Part shown: positions 53,045 through 55,573 of the stretch, one piece after another | Numbering within the stretch: the first letter of the stretch is position 1 | Layout of the letters: every line of letters begins with the position of its first letter | Virus record (IMG/VR): IMGVR_UViG_3300046000_004360 | Location: 1 to 55,573 of that record | Reading direction: 5' to 3' (one strand) | Source of the DNA: a virus | DNA: 55,573 nt | Notes under the pieces: model-generated | Told to the model about the DNA's origin: nothing | What the model saw: only the letters and a program-made list of their open reading frames with translations | Databases searched by the model: none | Translations under genes and position numbers: made by a program

Positions 53045-54991
53045 TTAGTTGCGCTTGCCATCAGGTCTTGCATCTACCCGAGGCGACCCCATCTGCCACT
53101 GCACACCCACCATATCAGAGGTTATTTTATAGTTCATCTGCCTACCCCTAGCGCGTAAAAATACTTGGTTAGTGAATAAATCTACCGTGGCTGAAGTTGT
53201 TACTGCACCGTATGTAGGTAGCCCTTCTGCATTTGTTATAGCACTAGATGCTCCGGGGAAGTTGCGCACCCCAACAGTAATAGTAACTGCAGGCACTAGG
53301 GGTGCTCCTGTAACGCTGTTTTCTGTGTCAGAACTAGCGAAATCAATATCGGGAATAACCCTACGAATTAGCATGTATTTATCCCCGTCGTCTATATCTA
53401 TATCAGCCGATTGTATGTAAGAAGTTATAGCTACAGGGGCAGCGCCTAACGGCTGCCCATCATCATGCCCATTCTCATGTGAGTACATCCACCCATTGTG
53501 TGCCGCTATGGGGTATGAGTTAATTCCACTTGCATCTACCCAAGCAGTTCTGGACAATAGCCCGTAATACCATATGTTGTCTGCGTAGTTGTATATCACA
53601 TATCTATCAATCTCGTTCGCCGTGGCGGAGCAGTAAAACCATATCACTTCGTTGAATTCGTTGTTAGTACCCGCGAAAAATATGGAGTCTTGGTCGTGGT
53701 TAATATCGTCAAATATATATCTTCGCAGGGTGCATGGGAGCGTATCTACCCTACCCGAATAGCTGTAGAACTTATCTCGCCCCATCCAGTAGGTTATGTT
53801 ATTTGCAAGGGCCACTACATTAGGCCCCGCAATAGTTATTGTGGCAGATATTTCCTGCGCGCTAAACACCTCTATAGTGCCGAGAAACTGTAGGGAATTC
53901 AGGGTAGAATCAGTCCATATAAGCACCTCTTGCCGCGCCCTAACCCCCGCAACTATCTTGTTCCCTGCCTGCAGCCGCAAGAACCCCGCCGAGTTAGTTA
54001 GCGTGGGTTGCCATACTTCGGGTTGCGGTCCTATAGTAGCATCGACGTTAGCCCAACGAACTAATAGCGGATCATACACCCCGAGGTAATCAGGCGCAGG
54101 TTCTGTTGATAAATACGCAGTGCATCCTAGCGCCAACAAGTGCCCAGAAGGGGCGAACATGGCTTTTGTTACTTGTTGGGGGACTGCGATAGCAGCAGCG
54201 GCGCTGGATAATAATACTGCGCGGGTAGCATAAGTATCGTCATATATCCAATAGTATATATCGCTGCCCCGTATATTAAATATGAGCGTATCGTTGGTCT
54301 TATCCTGAAATATAAGCCTAGCAGGGAACACTACCGCTATGGACGAACTGCTCCCATATGGACTGATGCCGTACCCCCCGGCACCGTAGCCATACCCTAA
54401 TGTAGTGACGGAATAGCCTGAGTTTATTTGGAACGCTGCGCTAATGCCCGTGCCCCCGCCAGCAGCTACAGTGGATGTAGCAGCACTGGGGACTGTGATA
54501 GTGAATGTGGCGCCTGTGGCGTTACCCACAACGAACTCGGCATTAAGATCCGCCGCAACTACCCCGCCAATATCCACCGCGCCACTAAAGGTAACATAGT
54601 CCCCATCAAGCGCCCCGTGCCCAGACAAATTAACCGTAACTGCCGTGGAGGATATGGTCGTGGCGAACATGTTATCTGTTGTGGGGGCAGTTGCGTGGGT
54701 AAAAGTCTCCCTAATGGGGGTTATGTCGTGGAGCACCGCGCCAGTCTGGATATATATTTTACTGTGCGTACCTAACCCAAATAAGGGATTCCCATTACTT
54801 GTCACCCACGGAAATACACTTCTATTGCTACCCGCGTACTGCTCAGTTGTGTCGACCTGCCACCCCCCTATTTTTTCAGGGTATCCCGAACGAAACCGAG
54901 CCATATTCATATCGTAAAAACCACCCTCACTAGAGTAGTTAGATTGGTCCAAATTTATCCCCGGCTTGAATACTAACTTACTAAGTGGCAT
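53045..54991 (-). CDS. P22 gp10-like head-completion / DNA stabilisation protein (648 aa)
   Basis: The start LSKLVFKPGINLDQSNYSSE then GGFYDMNMARFRSGYPEKIG, the WVTSNGNPLFGLGTHSKIYI segment and the beta-propeller-like repeats are typical of the gp10 family that plugs the portal-adaptor ring. Further segments are YWMGRDKFYSYSGRVDTLPC, YIFDDINHDQ and NRVIPD-type strands. A Gly/Ala/Thr insertion (about 100-190) resembles an added Ig-like domain. The 648-aa length is longer than P22 gp10 because of it. SD AGAGGAA precedes ATG 54991. Confidence 0.8.
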   Translation of the reverse strand: MPLSKLVFKPGINLDQSNYSSEGGFYDMNMARFRSGYPEKIGGWQVDTTEQYAGSNRSVFPWVTSNGNPLFGLGTHSKIYIQTGAVLHDITPIRETFTHATAPTTDNMFATTISSTAVTVNLSGHGALDGDYVTFSGAVDIGGVVAADLNAEFVVGNATGATFTITVPSAATSTVAAGGGTGISAAFQINSGYSVTTLGYGYGAGGYGISPYGSSSSIAVVFPARLIFQDKTNDTLIFNIRGSDIYYWIYDDTYATRAVLLSSAAAAIAVPQQVTKAMFAPSGHLLALGCTAYLSTEPAPDYLGVYDPLLVRWANVDATIGPQPEVWQPTLTNSAGFLRLQAGNKIVAGVRARQEVLIWTDSTLNSLQFLGTIEVFSAQEISATITIAGPNVVALANNITYWMGRDKFYSYSGRVDTLPCTLRRYIFDDINHDQDSIFFAGTNNEFNEVIWFYCSATANEIDRYVIYNYADNIWYYGLLSRTAWVDASGINSYPIAAHNGWMYSHENGHDDGQPLGAAPVAITSYIQSADIDIDDGDKYMLIRRVIPDIDFASSDTENSVTGAPLVPAVTITVGVRNFPGASSAITNAEGLPTYGAVTTSATVDLFTNQVFLRARGRQMNYKITSDMVGVQWQMGSPRVDARPDGKRN

Positions 54992-54993
54992 AC

Positions 54994-55464
54994 TTATTCC
55001 TCTGGCTTTAAGATGCTGACTATTCCGTTGTTATTGGCAGCACATTTTTTATACTGATCTTGTGCTCTGGCAATCCAGTTAACGATGTCGGTATCGGAGG
55101 CAACTCCTCCGGCACTTTCTTCAGCATGGTCGCGGGGACGTGGGGACAGACCAGAGACCTTAGTGGGTTTGTTGAGCAGCCTGACAGCATCAGCAGACAA
55201 GCAAGGCTTATTGGTAGTGATTTTAGCAACATTGATTAGTACCTCCGTTAATGCCTCAGCAGATGAGCGCTCTAGTTCTTGCACCTCGGCAGCTTTCTTG
55301 TTGCCGTAATCTACAGCTACTTTATACTCCTCAGCGGCTTTGGCTGCTACTTTAGCATTCTCTACTTTCACCTCATCGTCACGCGCTCCACGACCTTGAA
55401 AGTAAGCAGTGGTATGTGAGCCGACAAGGAAGAGTATCACTGCAAGCAGCACGTAGGGATTCAT
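54994..55464 (-). CDS. Rz-like inner-membrane spanin
   Basis: One N-terminal signal anchor (residues about 4-20, VLLAVILFLVGSHTTAYF) is followed by a long helical periplasmic part with coiled-coil character (VKVENAKVAAKAAEEYKVAV) and two Cys. This is the layout of i-spanins, which join with an outer-membrane lipoprotein to fuse the membranes at lysis. The partner is encoded inside this gene at 55020-55232. The start overlaps the small membrane gene (ATGA). Confidence 0.88.
   Translation of the reverse strand: MNPYVLLAVILFLVGSHTTAYFQGRGARDDEVKVENAKVAAKAAEEYKVAVDYGNKKAAEVQELERSSAEALTEVLINVAKITTNKPCLSADAVRLLNKPTKVSGLSPRPRDHAEESAGGVASDTDIVNWIARAQDQYKKCAANNNGIVSILKPEE
55020..55232 (-). CDS. Rz1-like outer-membrane lipoprotein spanin (embedded)
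   Basis: This 70-residue gene lies wholly inside the Rz gene in another frame. Its signal peptide MLLKSLPISLACLLMLSGC ends in the lipobox LSGC with Cys19. The mature part is Pro-rich (VPEELPPIPTSLTGLP), as in Rz1 proteins. A strong GGAGG lies seven bases before ATG 55232. The embedded arrangement is the lambda-type one and shows that the host has an outer membrane. Confidence 0.88.
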   Translation of the reverse strand: MLLKSLPISLACLLMLSGCSTNPLRSLVCPHVPATMLKKVPEELPPIPTSLTGLPEHKISIKNVLPITTE

Positions 55465-55568
55465 TCTTGATCTACCTTATCATGTATTGATTCAGTAGTC
55501 TTGCTTCTAAAGTAGGCTATCAACATTGCAATTATGATACCTATTCCAGCGAACATCTCCGGTGTCAT
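55461..55568 (-). CDS. Tiny membrane protein, holin candidate (35 aa)
   Basis: From ATG 55568 to TGA 55461, the peptide has one hydrophobic span (FAGIGIIIAMLIAYF, about residues 6-20) and a polar C-terminus (RSKTTESIHDKVDQE). It sits right before Rz/Rz1, the usual place of a holin. It is smaller than most holins. Only five bases lie upstream in this window, so its ribosome site cannot be judged. If the ends join, the preceding gene stops one base before this ATG. Confidence 0.6.
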   Translation of the reverse strand: MTPEMFAGIGIIIAMLIAYFRSKTTESIHDKVDQE

Positions 55569-55573
55569 TTTAT

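Overview
The window looks like the essentially complete genome of a lytic, short-tailed (podovirus-like) phage of a Gram-negative bacterium. The evidence is a full set of packaging, portal, scaffold, capsid, P22-like neck and ejected-protein genes, a two-component spanin pair with an embedded lipoprotein (which needs an outer membrane), consensus sigma70 promoters with no phage RNA polymerase, and no visible integrase, repressor or tRNA gene. If the two ends are joined, the partial secreted-protein gene that runs off base 1 ends cleanly in a TAA one base before the ATG of the small membrane protein at 55568. This suggests a circular or circularly permuted molecule opened at an arbitrary point.

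Layout. (A) 15096 down to 1, then (through the joined ends) 55568 down to 41549, is one long minus-strand late block: small and large terminase, portal, a GroES-like co-chaperonin, scaffold, major capsid protein, minor structural genes, two neck/adaptor genes, a secreted protein, holin candidate, Rz/Rz1, a P22 gp10-like protein, and four very large low-complexity virion or ejected proteins. A GIY-YIG homing endonuclease gene with its own promoter sits just after the capsid gene, between two copies of a terminator-promoter module. (B) 15097-15797 is a divergent control region with strong promoters on both strands. (C) 15798-41479 is one plus-strand early/replication block. It starts with small conserved phage/plasmid ORFs, then an intergenic region packed with short repeats (17026-17577, possible replication origin), more small ORFs, and a three-gene MoxR ATPase / DUF3150-like / metallopeptidase-VWA cluster. 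Next comes a nucleic-acid module: VRR-NUC nuclease, family A DNA polymerase, Cas4/RecB-like nuclease, HNH-like protein, ThyX with an intein, class I ribonucleotide reductase alpha and beta, SNF2-like helicase, possible ssDNA-binding protein, and an AEP primase-DUF927 helicase fusion. (D) The plus and minus blocks converge at a terminator at 41525-41555.

The early genes supply dTMP and dNTPs (ThyX, NrdA/NrdB), initiate and copy DNA (primase-helicase, PolA, helicase, nucleases) and carry many small accessory proteins. Among these is a family of at least six small winged-helix-like paralogues. The late genes build, package and release the virion using host RNA polymerase.

The features most worth following up are the MoxR/DUF3150/VWA-metallopeptidase triad with its flanking paralogues, the duplicated terminator-promoter module around the homing endonuclease, the repeat-rich putative origin, and short linear motifs (FAxGG, and KGxTKGKFR C-termini) shared by several late proteins.
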